From JACQFV01 sp964593585 (lineage in GTDB: Bacteria; Zixibacteria; MSB-5A5; WJJR01): a stretch of 64,000 nucleotides of DNA. Position numbers and translations under genes: made by a program. Below, in pieces: positions 27,509 to 36,694 of the stretch. Below the pieces are notes generated by a model that was not told where the DNA came from, made no database searches, and saw nothing but the letters and a program-made list of their open reading frames with translations. Position 1 is the stretch's first letter; each line of letters opens with the position of its first letter. The stretch covers positions 1-64,000 of the forward strand of contig CAZQIZ010000008.1 in NCBI GenBank assembly GCA_964593585.1, given 5' to 3'.

Positions 27509-27874
27509 ATGGCGGTACGCGGCATTCGCGGCGCAATTGATGTTCCGGCCAACACGCAAGCGGCGATCGCGCACGCCACCCAGACATTGTTGCGCGCCAT
27601 GGTGGACGCCAATGGCATCACCACCGAACGGATCATTTCGGTCTTTTTCACCATGACCACCGACCTGAACGCCGACTTTCCCGCCGCCGCCGCCCGGGCC
27701 ATGGGTTGGACCGATGTGCCATTGCTCGACGCGCAGGAAATGGAAGTCCCCGATGCCATGCCGCGCGTGATCCGTGTGCTCATGCACGTTGAAACTGACA
27801 CCGCGCGCGCCCAGATCAAGCATGTCTATATCGGTCAGGCGGTCGCCCTCCGCCCCGACCTCGGACCGCAATGA
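27509..27874 (+). CDS. aroH: Chorismate mutase, AroH type
   Basis: This converts chorismate to prephenate. The 121-residue protein has the AroH-fold trimer residues in order: Arg4/Arg7 in VRGIRGAID, SVFFTMTTDLNADFPAAAAR, QEMEVP (the active-site Glu), RVIRVLMHV (Arg) and HVYIGQAVALRPDL (Tyr). This is the Bacillus-type monofunctional enzyme, not the helical AroQ type. GGGGAGAG lies before the ATG. With tyrA just downstream, it makes a short route towards tyrosine. Confidence 0.95.
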   Translation: MAVRGIRGAIDVPANTQAAIAHATQTLLRAMVDANGITTERIISVFFTMTTDLNADFPAAAARAMGWTDVPLLDAQEMEVPDAMPRVIRVLMHVETDTARAQIKHVYIGQAVALRPDLGPQ

Positions 27875-27903
27875 CCGGGCCACTCACCATCGCTACCCTC
27901 TCA

Positions 27904-27930
27904 GGACAAGGGATTTTCAGCTCCTTGTCC
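27904..27930. repeat. ACAAGGG hairpin repeat, copy 2
   Basis: GGACAAGGGA pairs with CTCCTTGTCC with one change, around TTTTCAG. It lies 30 bases after aroH and 20 before tyrA. It is the most diverged of the five copies, and the change is not fully compensated. Confidence 0.6.
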
Positions 27931-27949
27931 CGCAGAAAGTGAAACACTG

Positions 27950-28786
27950 ATGCCCTCACTCCGCCCCCGCCTCCTCCGTGACAAGGTCATCGCCATCCTC
28001 GGCCTCGGCCAGATCGGCGGCTCGATTCTCAAACGCCTCGCGCCGCACCGTCCCGCCATCACTCTGCTGGCCCATGACCGTGACCGCCGTCTCGCCGAGC
28101 TCTGCGCCCGGCATGCGCTCTGGGTCAGCCACCTCGAGGATGTGGCGCAAGAGGCCGATCTGATCATCCTCGCCATTCCGGTGCCCGGCATCATTCAGAC
28201 CATCGATGCCCTGGGCTGCTTCGGCGCGCGCCGCCAGCCGAAACCGCTGCTGCTTGACACCGGCACGGTGAAGTCCGCCATCGCCGAAACCGCCGCGCGC
28301 TGGCGCGCCGAGTTTGATTACATCGGACTCCATCCGCTCGCCGGCGCCGAGAAAGGCGGATGGAATGCAGCGCAGGCAAAGCTCTTCGTCGATCGCACCA
28401 TCGTCTACACCCCACCTCGGCCGCGCCGGGAGCATGAAGCGCGGGAGCTGATCGCGCTTCTGGGTGGGCGGCCGCTGGCCATGACGGCGGATGCCCATGA
28501 CCGGTATGTCGCCGAGGCGATCGGTCTGCCGCATTTGCTTGCCTTCGCCGCCCAGGGCATGGAGGGGGAAAACCTGCTGCGCGCCGGATCGTGGGCGTCG
28601 CTCACCCGAGTCGCCGCCTCCGATCCCGAGATGGTCGCCGGGTTTCTGAGCGCCAACGCGGTGGCGCAACGACGCGCGCTGCGATCGTTCGAACGCCAAC
28701 TGGCGCGTCTGAAGACCGCCCTGGGCGCGCGCAGCGAACAGTCGCTGGTGAAACTCCTGTCACAGCGCCAGAGGGAAGGAGAGTAA
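27950..28786 (+). CDS. tyrA: Prephenate/arogenate dehydrogenase
   Basis: This oxidatively decarboxylates prephenate (or arogenate) with NAD(P)+ on the way to tyrosine. The 278-residue protein opens with the Rossmann loop VIAILGLGQIGGSIL (Gly18, Gly20, Gly23). It has the substrate block YIGLHPLAGAEKGGW, in which the usual serine is replaced by Lys/Gly, then TPPRPRREHEA and a helical dimer domain with YVAEAIGLPHLLAFA. It has no ACT domain. It follows aroH, and its stop abuts the ilvE start, so the three probably form an operon. Confidence 0.92.
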   Translation: MPSLRPRLLRDKVIAILGLGQIGGSILKRLAPHRPAITLLAHDRDRRLAELCARHALWVSHLEDVAQEADLIILAIPVPGIIQTIDALGCFGARRQPKPLLLDTGTVKSAIAETAARWRAEFDYIGLHPLAGAEKGGWNAAQAKLFVDRTIVYTPPRPRREHEARELIALLGGRPLAMTADAHDRYVAEAIGLPHLLAFAAQGMEGENLLRAGSWASLTRVAASDPEMVAGFLSANAVAQRRALRSFERQLARLKTALGARSEQSLVKLLSQRQREGE

Positions 28787-29692
28787 ATGCCGCTGGTCTA
28801 CTTCAACGGCGCCTTTGTCACCGACGCCGACGCCCATGTCTCGATCTTCACGCATGCCCTGCACTACGGCACCGCGGTCTTCGAGGGGATCCGCTCCTAT
28901 GGCGACGGCCAACGCGCGCACATCTTCCGCGGCGATGACCATTACGAGCGTCTGCGCGCCAACGCCGGTCTGCTGGCGATGGACTTCCCCTGGACTCCGG
29001 CCGAGTTGACCGCGCTGACCGTCGAACTGTTGCGCCGCAATCGTTTCTTCGATGACCGCTACATCCGCCCGCTGCTGTTCAAAAACGGCGCCGAGTTTGG
29101 CGCCGGTCTGCCGCCGGGAGAGACGCTGGCGATCATGGCCGCGCCGATGCCGCATGGCCCCGGCACAGGACGTCCCATCCGCGCTACCTGGTCGAGATGG
29201 CGGCGTTTTCCGGCCGCCGCCTGTCCCGCCGGCGCGAAGATCGCCGGTTTGTATGTGAATTCATCGCTGGCGCGCGCCGAGGCGATCGCGCGCGGATACG
29301 ATCAGCCCATCCTGCTAGCCATGGATGGCCAGGTGGCGGAAGGGTATGGCGCCAATCTCTTCGCCGTCTTCGGCGATCAAGTCACCACACCGCCCGCCAC
29401 CGCCGACATACTTCCCGGCATCACCCGCGCAACGTTGATCGAGTATTTCCAGAAACACCCCGACCTGCATCTCACCGTCGAGCCGCTGGCGCCGGAGCGA
29501 CTGCAGCAGGCCGACGAGGCCTTCTTCTGCGGCACCGGCATGGAGATTCTCTCCATCGGTTCCATCGACGGCAAGCCCCTGGCCCACCATGAGCAGTCCG
29601 GTCCGGTCACCGCCGCCGCGCGCGCATGGTACAAGAGTCTCGTCACTGGCGGACTCTCCGATTTTGGCCACTGGCTGACCGCGGTGTCTTAA
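28787..29692 (+). CDS. ilvE: Branched-chain amino acid aminotransferase, class IV PLP
   Basis: This transfers the amino group between glutamate and branched-chain 2-oxo acids. The 301-residue protein has the start GAFVTDADAHVSIFTHALHYGTAVFEGIR, the Schiff-base lysine in GAKIAGLYVNSSLA, EGYGANLFAVFGD and a C-terminal FFCGTGMEI. The motif normally reads EG.GEN or EG.GQN; here alanine replaces the polar residue, so substrate range could differ. D-amino-acid transaminase and aminodeoxychorismate lyase are related alternatives but fit less well. It starts on the base after the tyrA stop. Confidence 0.9.
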   Translation: MPLVYFNGAFVTDADAHVSIFTHALHYGTAVFEGIRSYGDGQRAHIFRGDDHYERLRANAGLLAMDFPWTPAELTALTVELLRRNRFFDDRYIRPLLFKNGAEFGAGLPPGETLAIMAAPMPHGPGTGRPIRATWSRWRRFPAAACPAGAKIAGLYVNSSLARAEAIARGYDQPILLAMDGQVAEGYGANLFAVFGDQVTTPPATADILPGITRATLIEYFQKHPDLHLTVEPLAPERLQQADEAFFCGTGMEILSIGSIDGKPLAHHEQSGPVTAAARAWYKSLVTGGLSDFGHWLTAVS

Positions 29693-29711
29693 TAGGGCCA
29701 ATTCGACCAAT

Positions 29712-30968
29712 ATGTCCTATTCTCTTCTCCCCGACTGGGCCCGCTCCAAACCGATCATCGGCTGGTGCCTGTATGATCTGGCCAATTCGGTCTACGCCGC
29801 CGTCATCCCGGCAACGGTCTGGTCGGCGTACTACGCCGGCGCGATTGTCGGCGGGGCCGAAGGGGCGCAGTGGTGGGGACGGGCCGTTTCGGCCACCATG
29901 CTTTTTGTCGCGCTCACATCGCCCTTCCTCGGCGCGATTGCCGACATGGCCGGCTGGCGCAAACGGCTGCTTTTGATCTACACCTTCGCCGCGATTATCG
30001 GCACCGCGCTCTTTGCCACCGTCGCGCCCGGCATGGTCCTCTATGGCTTCGGCATCAGCGTGCTGGCCGGGGTTGGCTTCGAGGGCGCGATGGTTTTCTA
30101 CAATGCCTACCTCAATGATCTGGCCCCGGCAGATCATCAGGGGCGGCTCTCCGGCCTGGGGTTCGCGGTCGGCTATTTCGGCTCGTTCCTCGGTCTGGCT
30201 GCGGCCCTGCCGCTGGTGCGCACGCAGCAGTTCGGTGCCGCCTTCGTCGTCTCGGCGCTCCTGTTCCTGCTATTTGCCATCCCCGCGTTTTTGTGGCTGC
30301 CGCGCGATCAGGTCGTCACCCACAGCCCGGCGCAGGCGGCGCGCGCCGGATGGCATGCCACTCTGGCCACGCTGCGTGAAATCGTACAGACTCGCTCGCT
30401 GCGCTCGTTTCTGCTCGCCTTCTTCCTCTACGACGACGGCATCAACACCATCATCGCCTTCTCCGCCATCTTCGCCAAGCAGGTGCTCGGCTTCACGATG
30501 ACCGAATTGATCCTCGTCTACATCTGCGTGCAGTTGTCGGCCCTGGCCGGCGCGGCCCTCTGGGCGCGTCCGACCGACACCCGCGGCCCGAAGTTTGTCG
30601 TGTTGGCCACGTTGATTCAGTGGGTGGTGGTGGTCGGGTTGATCTACTTCGTCGAATCGCGGACGATGTTCTTCATCGTCGCCGCCCTCGCCGGCACCGG
30701 TCTCGGCGCGGTGCAGGCCGCCAGCCGCGCCTTCATGGCCTCGCTGATTCCCAAAGGCCGGGAAGGGGAGTTCTTCGGGTTCTACTCGCTCTGCGGCAAG
30801 GGGGCCGCGGTCCTCGGCCCGCTGGTCTTCGGCGAAATCGCCGGCGCCACCGGCGACCTGCGTCTGGCTGCGTTATCGGTGCTGGCCTTCTTCATCGCCG
30901 GCGCCGCCATCCTCGCCACGATCAAGGCCGGAGGCCCGGCCGTCAGCGCGTCTCGATCCGCTCCGTAA
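29712..30968 (+). CDS. MFS transporter, UMF1/Atg22-like family
   Basis: This 418-residue, 12-helix permease has the UMF1-family start WCLYDLANSVYAAVIPATVW, the loop-2 motif GAIADMAGWRKRLL, YNAYLNDLAP, and the second-half block FFLYDDGINTIIAFSAIFAK with QAASRAFMASLIP. The eukaryotic relative Atg22 exports amino acids from the vacuole; bacterial members have no proven substrate. Its place 19 bases after ilvE in an amino-acid operon suggests amino-acid or peptide efflux (inference only). Confidence 0.87.
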   Translation: MSYSLLPDWARSKPIIGWCLYDLANSVYAAVIPATVWSAYYAGAIVGGAEGAQWWGRAVSATMLFVALTSPFLGAIADMAGWRKRLLLIYTFAAIIGTALFATVAPGMVLYGFGISVLAGVGFEGAMVFYNAYLNDLAPADHQGRLSGLGFAVGYFGSFLGLAAALPLVRTQQFGAAFVVSALLFLLFAIPAFLWLPRDQVVTHSPAQAARAGWHATLATLREIVQTRSLRSFLLAFFLYDDGINTIIAFSAIFAKQVLGFTMTELILVYICVQLSALAGAALWARPTDTRGPKFVVLATLIQWVVVVGLIYFVESRTMFFIVAALAGTGLGAVQAASRAFMASLIPKGREGEFFGFYSLCGKGAAVLGPLVFGEIAGATGDLRLAALSVLAFFIAGAAILATIKAGGPAVSASRSAP

Positions 30969-31010
30969 TCGACGATCATAAACGTCCGCGTTACGCCCCA
31001 TCTTCGTGCT

Positions 31011-31039
31011 TTAACATCCGCACGGTTCCGCTCTATCTT
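31011..31039 (+). promoter_or_regulatory. Candidate promoter for the cold-shock gene
   Basis: TTAACA (31011-31016), a 17-base spacer and TATCTT (31034-31039). The transcript would have a 5' leader of about 64 bases. A structured leader is common for csp mRNAs, but I see no clear conserved cold box. Confidence 0.5.
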
Positions 31040-31109
31040 TCCGCGGACAAACGGCAACCTCGTCGCGACAGCGATCCGTTCATGCAGTCATTGAGCAAAG
31101 GAACGCGCC

Positions 31110-31334
31110 ATGGCACAGGGCATCGTCAAGTGGTTCGATGAGCAAAAGGGGTATGGATTCATCGCGCAGGAGGGCGACGAGGACATCTATGTCCATCGCG
31201 ACGCGCTCGGCAGCGAGGGCTTCGGCTCGCTGAAGGCCGGCGACCGCGTGGAATTCGACGTCGTGCGCGGACGCAAGGGACTGCAGGCCGCCAACGTGAC
31301 CAAACTCAAACCGCGGCAATCACCCTTCGCGTAG
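31110..31334 (+). CDS. Cold-shock protein (CspA family)
   Basis: A 74-residue single-domain RNA/DNA chaperone. The two nucleic-acid-binding motifs are KGYGFI (RNP1, 13-18) and IYVH (RNP2, 26-29; usually VFVH), followed by LKAGDRVEFDVVRGRKGLQAANV. It is slightly longer than the 66-70 residues of E. coli CspA because of a basic tail. AAAGGAA precedes the ATG. It converges with the response-regulator gene on the other strand, with 62 bases between the stop codons and no clear terminator. Confidence 0.95.
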   Translation: MAQGIVKWFDEQKGYGFIAQEGDEDIYVHRDALGSEGFGSLKAGDRVEFDVVRGRKGLQAANVTKLKPRQSPFA

Positions 31335-31396
31335 CGCGAAAGTCCCATTGCTCTGCGCCGGACGGTGTCCGCTCTCTCACGCGTTGTCCCGTCTCG

Positions 31397-32794
31397 TCAT
31401 CCCGATTCCCCGTCGCCCTTGCGTGAGGAAAAACCGTACTTGTTGATCTTGCGGTAGAGAGTGGATGAGTCAATTCCCAATATGGATGCCGCCTTTGCCT
31501 TCTGCCATTCGGTTTGATTCAGCACCCAGTAGATGTAGGCCTTCTCGATTGACTCCAGGGTCGGCGATTCGGGCGAACCTTCTCCGGCCGGGGAGACCGG
31601 CGCGGTCTGGCTCATCCGTTCGGGGAAGTCGGCCACATCAAGCGTCGATCCCTTGGCCAGCACCACCGCGCGCTCGATCACATTCTGCAACTCGCGCACA
31701 TTCCCCGGCCAGCGGTACTTCTTGAACATCGCCAGCGCGGCAGGGGAGAGGTGTTTTTCGTCGCAGCCGGCGCGCGTGCAGCTGTCCTGCATGAAGTGCC
31801 CGGCCAGAAGTTCGATGTCCTCGGCCCGCTCGCGCAGCGGCGGCAGGTGGATCTGGATCACGTTGAGGCGGTAGTAGAGATCCGGACGGAACCGCCGCGC
31901 CGCCACCGCCGCTTCCAGATCGGCGTTGGTCGCCGCGATCACCCGCACATTGACCGTGCGCCCCGAAGTCGCCCCGATCGGCGTCACATTCTTGTCTTCC
32001 AGCACCCGCAGCAGTTTCACCTGGATCGCCGGGCTGATCTCGGCGATCTCATCGAGGAACAGCGTCCCCCCGTCGGCCGCGCGAAACAGCCCATCATGAT
32101 CGCGAATGGCGCCGGTGAACGATCCCTTCACATGTCCGAACAGCTCGCTTTCCAGCAAGGTCTCCGGCAACGCGCCGCAGTTGACCGCGATGTATGGCTT
32201 CTCGCGGCGCGGCGAATGCTCGTGGATCGCCTGCGCCAACAGGTCCTTGCCAGTGCCGCTTTCGCCGCGGATCAGGATGGTTGAGTCGGAGGCGGCCGCC
32301 TGCCCAGCGGTGCGCTTGACCTCGTTCATTCCCGGATTGGTCCCGAGAATCCGCTCAAACGACATCGCCTCGCCCAGCCGCTGGCGCAACTGCCGGTTCT
32401 CCGATTTCAGCCGCGAGGTCTCCAACGCGTTGCGGATGGCCAGCTTGATCTCGTCGACCTTAAATGGCTTGGTGATGTAGTCGCTGGCGCCCTTCTTCAA
32501 CGCCTCGATCGCCGTGTCCACTGACGCGAACGCCGTCATCACGATAAACGGCATCTCGGCGTGGGCTTCCTTCGCCTTCTCCAGCAATTCCAGGCCCGAT
32601 AGTTCGGGCATCTTCAAATCGGCGATCACCAGGTCGTACTTGGCGTCCGCCAGACGTCCCACCGCCTTGACGCCGCTTTGCTCGGTTTCGACCTCGTATC
32701 CTTCCTTGCCGAGCATGATGCGCATCATCTCGCAAAGCGAGGATTCGTCGTCGACGACCAGGATGCGTTGCCGGAGGTTCTGTCGGTCTGGCAT
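31397..32794 (-). CDS. Sigma-54-dependent response regulator, NtrC family
   Basis: The 465-residue regulator has a receiver domain (Asp15/Asp16 pocket, phospho-acceptor Asp59, Lys109) and an AAA+ domain with Walker A GESGTGKD (177-184), the sigma-54-contacting loop GSFTGA (224-229), Walker B GGTLFLDE (242-249) and an arginine-finger region. It ends in a Fis-type helix-turn-helix (WQKAKAASILGIDSSTLYRKI). GSFTGA is an accepted variant of GAFTGA. AAGGGAG lies nine bases before the ATG. No histidine kinase is adjacent. It is divergent from the subtilase gene, which it may or may not control. Confidence 0.93.
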   Translation of the reverse strand: MPDRQNLRQRILVVDDESSLCEMMRIMLGKEGYEVETEQSGVKAVGRLADAKYDLVIADLKMPELSGLELLEKAKEAHAEMPFIVMTAFASVDTAIEALKKGASDYITKPFKVDEIKLAIRNALETSRLKSENRQLRQRLGEAMSFERILGTNPGMNEVKRTAGQAAASDSTILIRGESGTGKDLLAQAIHEHSPRREKPYIAVNCGALPETLLESELFGHVKGSFTGAIRDHDGLFRAADGGTLFLDEIAEISPAIQVKLLRVLEDKNVTPIGATSGRTVNVRVIAATNADLEAAVAARRFRPDLYYRLNVIQIHLPPLRERAEDIELLAGHFMQDSCTRAGCDEKHLSPAALAMFKKYRWPGNVRELQNVIERAVVLAKGSTLDVADFPERMSQTAPVSPAGEGSPESPTLESIEKAYIYWVLNQTEWQKAKAASILGIDSSTLYRKINKYGFSSRKGDGESG

Positions 32795-32908
32795 TTTGCA
32801 ATGCTCCCTTGTTCCGGATTCGGGTCCTGTCTGATTATCGGCCGTCGAGCCGCAGGGGTTGAGGGGCGATCCGGCGATGATTACTGTCAGCCCACCACCG
32901 CTTACCCG

Positions 32909-32936
32909 TTGACAGAACGCGATTTCCGGCTAAATT
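32909..32936 (+). promoter_or_regulatory. Candidate promoter for the subtilase gene
   Basis: TTGACA (32909-32914), 16 bases, TAAATT (32931-32936). The predicted leader is about 78 bases. It lies in the 226-base region between the divergent response regulator and the subtilase gene. Confidence 0.5.
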
Positions 32937-33020
32937 GGCGGTGGGGTTTGGGGCCGGTGCCCTGGTATCCCGCCAACGGTCTGCCTGTTGTTCCCATGTG
33001 ATTCAACCGAAGGAAGAGAT

Positions 33021-36000
33021 GTGATATTTGCCGCGCGCCTCCGGGGCCGTCTTGTGCCCGCCCTCGCACTTCTGCTGGCAGTTGCCGCCACTTTGTATGT
33101 CAGTACCCATGCCGCCAAGGGGCCATCGCCGCATCCTCTGCGCCTGCGCACCGGCGACCGCCACCTGACCGTGGCCGACAGCGAGGCCTTCCTCAAGTCC
33201 GCCACCGGCGCCCGCGGCGGCATTGTCCAATTCGAATCCATCCCGACCGAGTCCCAGCGCGCCGCGCTGGACGGGCTCGGTGTCCAGTTGCAGCGCTATC
33301 TGCCCGACAACGCCTTTATTGCTTCCATTCCCGCGGACGTCAGCATGACGCAACTGGAAGCGCATGGCATCCAGTGGGTCGGCGCGTTGCGTGCCGAAGA
33401 CAAGATCGCCGAAGCGCTGGCGGCCTATGGTGTCACCCCCGAATGGGCGGTCGGCAACGATGGCCTGCCGCATTTCACCATCGGGTTGTTTCCGCATGTC
33501 GAACTGAAGCAGGCGGCCGATTGGCTTCTGGCCGAGTATGGCGCGCAGGTCTCTGGCGCCTCGCGTCTGGGACACGCCGTCGAAGTCGCCCTCCCCGCCG
33601 ACAATTGGGCCGAGATCGCCTCCGATGACCGTGTTGTCTGGATCGAGCCGTTCTGGCCGCGTGTGCCGCACAACAATTCCAATCGCGCGAATGTCACCGC
33701 CGACATCGCCCAGGCCGCGCCGTACAATCTCAACGGCCTCGGTATCGTCGTCGGCGAGTGGGATGAAGGCCGCGCCGATCCGAACCATGCCGACTTCGGC
33801 GGACGCATCATCTCCGCCGATGCCTCGGCGATCTCGACCCACTCCACCCATGTCGCCGGCACCGTCCTTGGCGCCGGCGCCGCGCCATCGTTCACCTACA
33901 AGGGCATGGCGCCGATGGCCACCCTGCTGACACACCAGTGGTGGAACACCGGCTCGGAGATGGAGCTCGAGTACCAAAACGGCATCGACAATGTCGACAT
34001 GCGCATCGCCACCAACTCATGGGGTGTGGGCTACGGTCCGCCCAACACCTCCAACTGCAATGCCTTCCTTGGAAACTACTTCTCCGAATGCGGCAATCTT
34101 GATGATGTCGCCCGCGGCGAATTGGGCAAACCGGTGACCATCGTCTGGTCGGCCGGCAACGAGCGTTCGACCGGTTCGCAGTATTGCGGCTCGATTGGGT
34201 TCACTTGGGGCACGGTCACCCCCTATGGCACCGCCAAGAATGTCCTGACCATCGGCGCGATCAATTCCAACAATTCGACCATGACCGGCTTCTCCAGTTG
34301 GGGACCGACCGATGATGGCCGTCTCAAACCCGAACTGGTCGGACCCGGCTGCCAGACTTCCGTCGACTTCGGTGTCACCTCCACCAAACCCGGCAGCGGC
34401 TACACCATCGCCTGCGGCACTTCGATGTCGGCGCCAACCGTCAGCGGCTGCATCGCCCTCTGGATGCAACGCTGGATGGCCACGCGTATCGAGCCGCCGC
34501 TCTCCTCGACCAGCAAGGCGGTCTTCGTCGAAAGCGCCGATGACCTCGGCGACCCCGGCCCCGAATACGATTGGGGCTATGGCCGTGTCGATGTGACCGC
34601 GGCCGTCGACTTGATCGACCAGAATCGCTACATCGAGGACTCGATCACGCAAGGGGAAACCAAAAGCTGGACCTTCAACAACTCGGGCGCGCTGTCTTTG
34701 ATTTCGGTGACGCTGGCTTGGGATGATCCCGCCGCCGCCCCCAACGCCGCCAGCACACTCATCAACAACCTCAACCTGCGCCTGATTCCACCGTCGGGAC
34801 CGGCCGAGCATCTCCCGTGGGTTCTGAACCCGGCCAATCCCTCCGCCTCCGCCGCCACCGGCATCAACGTGCGTGACAATCTCGAGCAGGTTCGTCTGAC
34901 CGGCGCGCTGGCCACCGGCACCTGGATCGTTGAAGTCACCGGCGCGTCAGTGCCGCTGGGTCCGCAGCGCTTCTCGCTGGCGTTCGCGCCGGGCATGACG
35001 CTCTCGTCGACCCAGCAGGCCTACAACCTCGACATCGAGCCGGTCACCAATCCCTCCGCGCTCGCCGGCGTCGCATCGCTGCCGTTTACGCTCGCCAACA
35101 TGGGATTCACCGCCGACACATACGATGTCACGCTGACCAGCAGCCACGGCTGGGCCATCGCCGACAATCCGCGCGTGATCGCGCTGGGCGCCTACTCCGA
35201 CTCGGCGCTCACTTACGGTCTGACCATTCCGATCGGCACTCCCTATGGGACGATCGACACGGTCGTCGCGCTCGCCGCATCGCAGGGTGCTCCGCCGCTC
35301 TCCTCGGTCGATACGATGTTTGTCACCGTTGTCTCCGGACGCGCCGTCTGGGCCGAGGCCGGATGCGATTCGCTGGGTGTCGTTGGACGCACCGTGCAGA
35401 TGACCGCGCGCCTGACCAACGCGGGCATCGCCGATGATACGATCAACTGGACCGCTGGCAATGCTCTCGGCTGGAGCGTCAGCCCCGCTGCCGGTTCGGT
35501 GGCGGTAGTGCAGGGTGAATTTGCCGACATCGCATTCGATGTCACCATTCCGCCGTCGGTCCCCTATGGCACCACCGCCCAGATCATCGTAGCCGGCGTG
35601 TCGAACGAGGACCCTTCCGCCGCCGACGCCGACACGATGACATTGCAGGCGCTGCCGCGTCCGCCGCACCCGATCCTGCTGGATCCGGCCGACGCGCTCC
35701 TGTCGAATCACAGCGCGCAGACCCTGCGCTGGACGCATGACGCCTACATCGCGCCGCCGCCGGACTTCGCCAATTTCGACTACTACGTCGATTTGGCCGA
35801 TGATCCCGCCTTCACGGTCAACGCCATGCGCACCGGCCCATTCCCGGATACCCAGACCGTGACCGCGACACTGCCCGATGGCACTCACTACTGGCGGGTG
35901 CTCACCGTAAACCCGCTCGGCGACACCAGCGATCCATCGGCCGCGCGACAGTTCACCATCGACACGCAGTCGCCGGCCGTTCCAACGCTAAATCCCGCCG

Positions 36001-36455
36001 CCGACAGTCTCTACGAGCCCGATACCAACGTGACCTTCACTTGGCAGAGCGTCCTCGATGCCGCGCAATACAAGTGGGAGATGGCGCCCGATCCGTCGTT
36101 TGCCGTCGACGTCGATTCGGCCCTGCTGGCCGTCGCCGCCCAGGATCGCGTCCTGCCCTCCTGCAGCACCGTCGTCTTCTGGCGCGTGACCGCCATCGAC
36201 GCCGCAGGCAATCGCTCGGCGCCGTCGCCGCCGCATCGCTACGCGGTCTATCAGGTCGGCGACATCAACTTCGACTGCCAGTTGAGCATCCTCGATGTAG
36301 TCGGAATTGTCGAGATCGCCTTCCGCGGCGGCGCGCTCCCCGATCCCGAGGGCCGCGCCGAACTGCTCTGCAATCCGCCGATCGACATCACCGATGTCGC
36401 GCGGCTGGTCGATGTGATCTTCCGCAACGGTCCGCCTCCCTGCGGTCCGAATTAA
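33021..36455 (+). CDS. Secreted subtilisin-family (S8) serine protease with dockerin-like C-terminus
   Basis: The start is the GTG at 33021, seven bases after AGGAAG, giving 1144 residues with a signal peptide (cut near THAA). An N-terminal propeptide-like region precedes the S8 domain, whose triad is visible: Asp in VVGEWDEGRADP, His in STHSTHVAGTVLGAG and Ser in ACGTSMSAPTVSG, with the oxyanion Asn in ATNSWG. A proprotein-convertase-like beta domain and several Ig/fibronectin-like modules follow (about 530-1075). The last 65 residues hold a calcium-loop repeat, GDINFDCQLSILDVVGIV, and a degenerate second one, PPIDITDVARLVDVIF, in dockerin style. It is probably a surface or secreted scavenging protease. 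Confidence 0.88.
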   Translation: MIFAARLRGRLVPALALLLAVAATLYVSTHAAKGPSPHPLRLRTGDRHLTVADSEAFLKSATGARGGIVQFESIPTESQRAALDGLGVQLQRYLPDNAFIASIPADVSMTQLEAHGIQWVGALRAEDKIAEALAAYGVTPEWAVGNDGLPHFTIGLFPHVELKQAADWLLAEYGAQVSGASRLGHAVEVALPADNWAEIASDDRVVWIEPFWPRVPHNNSNRANVTADIAQAAPYNLNGLGIVVGEWDEGRADPNHADFGGRIISADASAISTHSTHVAGTVLGAGAAPSFTYKGMAPMATLLTHQWWNTGSEMELEYQNGIDNVDMRIATNSWGVGYGPPNTSNCNAFLGNYFSECGNLDDVARGELGKPVTIVWSAGNERSTGSQYCGSIGFTWGTVTPYGTAKNVLTIGAINSNNSTMTGFSSWGPTDDGRLKPELVGPGCQTSVDFGVTSTKPGSGYTIACGTSMSAPTVSGCIALWMQRWMATRIEPPLSSTSKAVFVESADDLGDPGPEYDWGYGRVDVTAAVDLIDQNRYIEDSITQGETKSWTFNNSGALSLISVTLAWDDPAAAPNAASTLINNLNLRLIPPSGPAEHLPWVLNPANPSASAATGINVRDNLEQVRLTGALATGTWIVEVTGASVPLGPQRFSLAFAPGMTLSSTQQAYNLDIEPVTNPSALAGVASLPFTLANMGFTADTYDVTLTSSHGWAIADNPRVIALGAYSDSALTYGLTIPIGTPYGTIDTVVALAASQGAPPLSSVDTMFVTVVSGRAVWAEAGCDSLGVVGRTVQMTARLTNAGIADDTINWTAGNALGWSVSPAAGSVAVVQGEFADIAFDVTIPPSVPYGTTAQIIVAGVSNEDPSAADADTMTLQALPRPPHPILLDPADALLSNHSAQTLRWTHDAYIAPPPDFANFDYYVDLADDPAFTVNAMRTGPFPDTQTVTATLPDGTHYWRVLTVNPLGDTSDPSAARQFTIDTQSPAVPTLNPAADSLYEPDTNVTFTWQSVLDAAQYKWEMAPDPSFAVDVDSALLAVAAQDRVLPSCSTVVFWRVTAIDAAGNRSAPSPPHRYAVYQVGDINFDCQLSILDVVGIVEIAFRGGALPDPEGRAELLCNPPIDITDVARLVDVIFRNGPPPCGPN

Positions 36456-36460
36456 TCGCA

Positions 36461-36486
36461 GGTGGGCGCGCACCTGCGCGCCCACC
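36461..36486 (+). terminator. Strong hairpin after the subtilase gene
   Basis: Perfect 11-base arms GGTGGGCGCGC and GCGCGCCCACC enclose ACCT, starting six bases after the stop. There is no T tract, so it may block transcription only with Rho or serve to stabilise the mRNA end. The rest of 36487-36694 holds nothing I recognise. Confidence 0.45.
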
Positions 36487-36694
36487 GCCCGCATTCCCGC
36501 TTCGCCGCATGACGGGCGACCGGATGGCGCGATCACTGCCGCGCATCCGGGCTCGGGCCATCCCATCCCATTCCCATTCAATTCTCCGCGCGCCCCGCCG
36601 ATAAGTAGACAAGGGCCGGTCGACAGGCCATCCGTCCGCCTGCCGACCGTATGACCGTGCTGTTGCGACCGTCTGACCGCAAGTGGAGGGCGTC

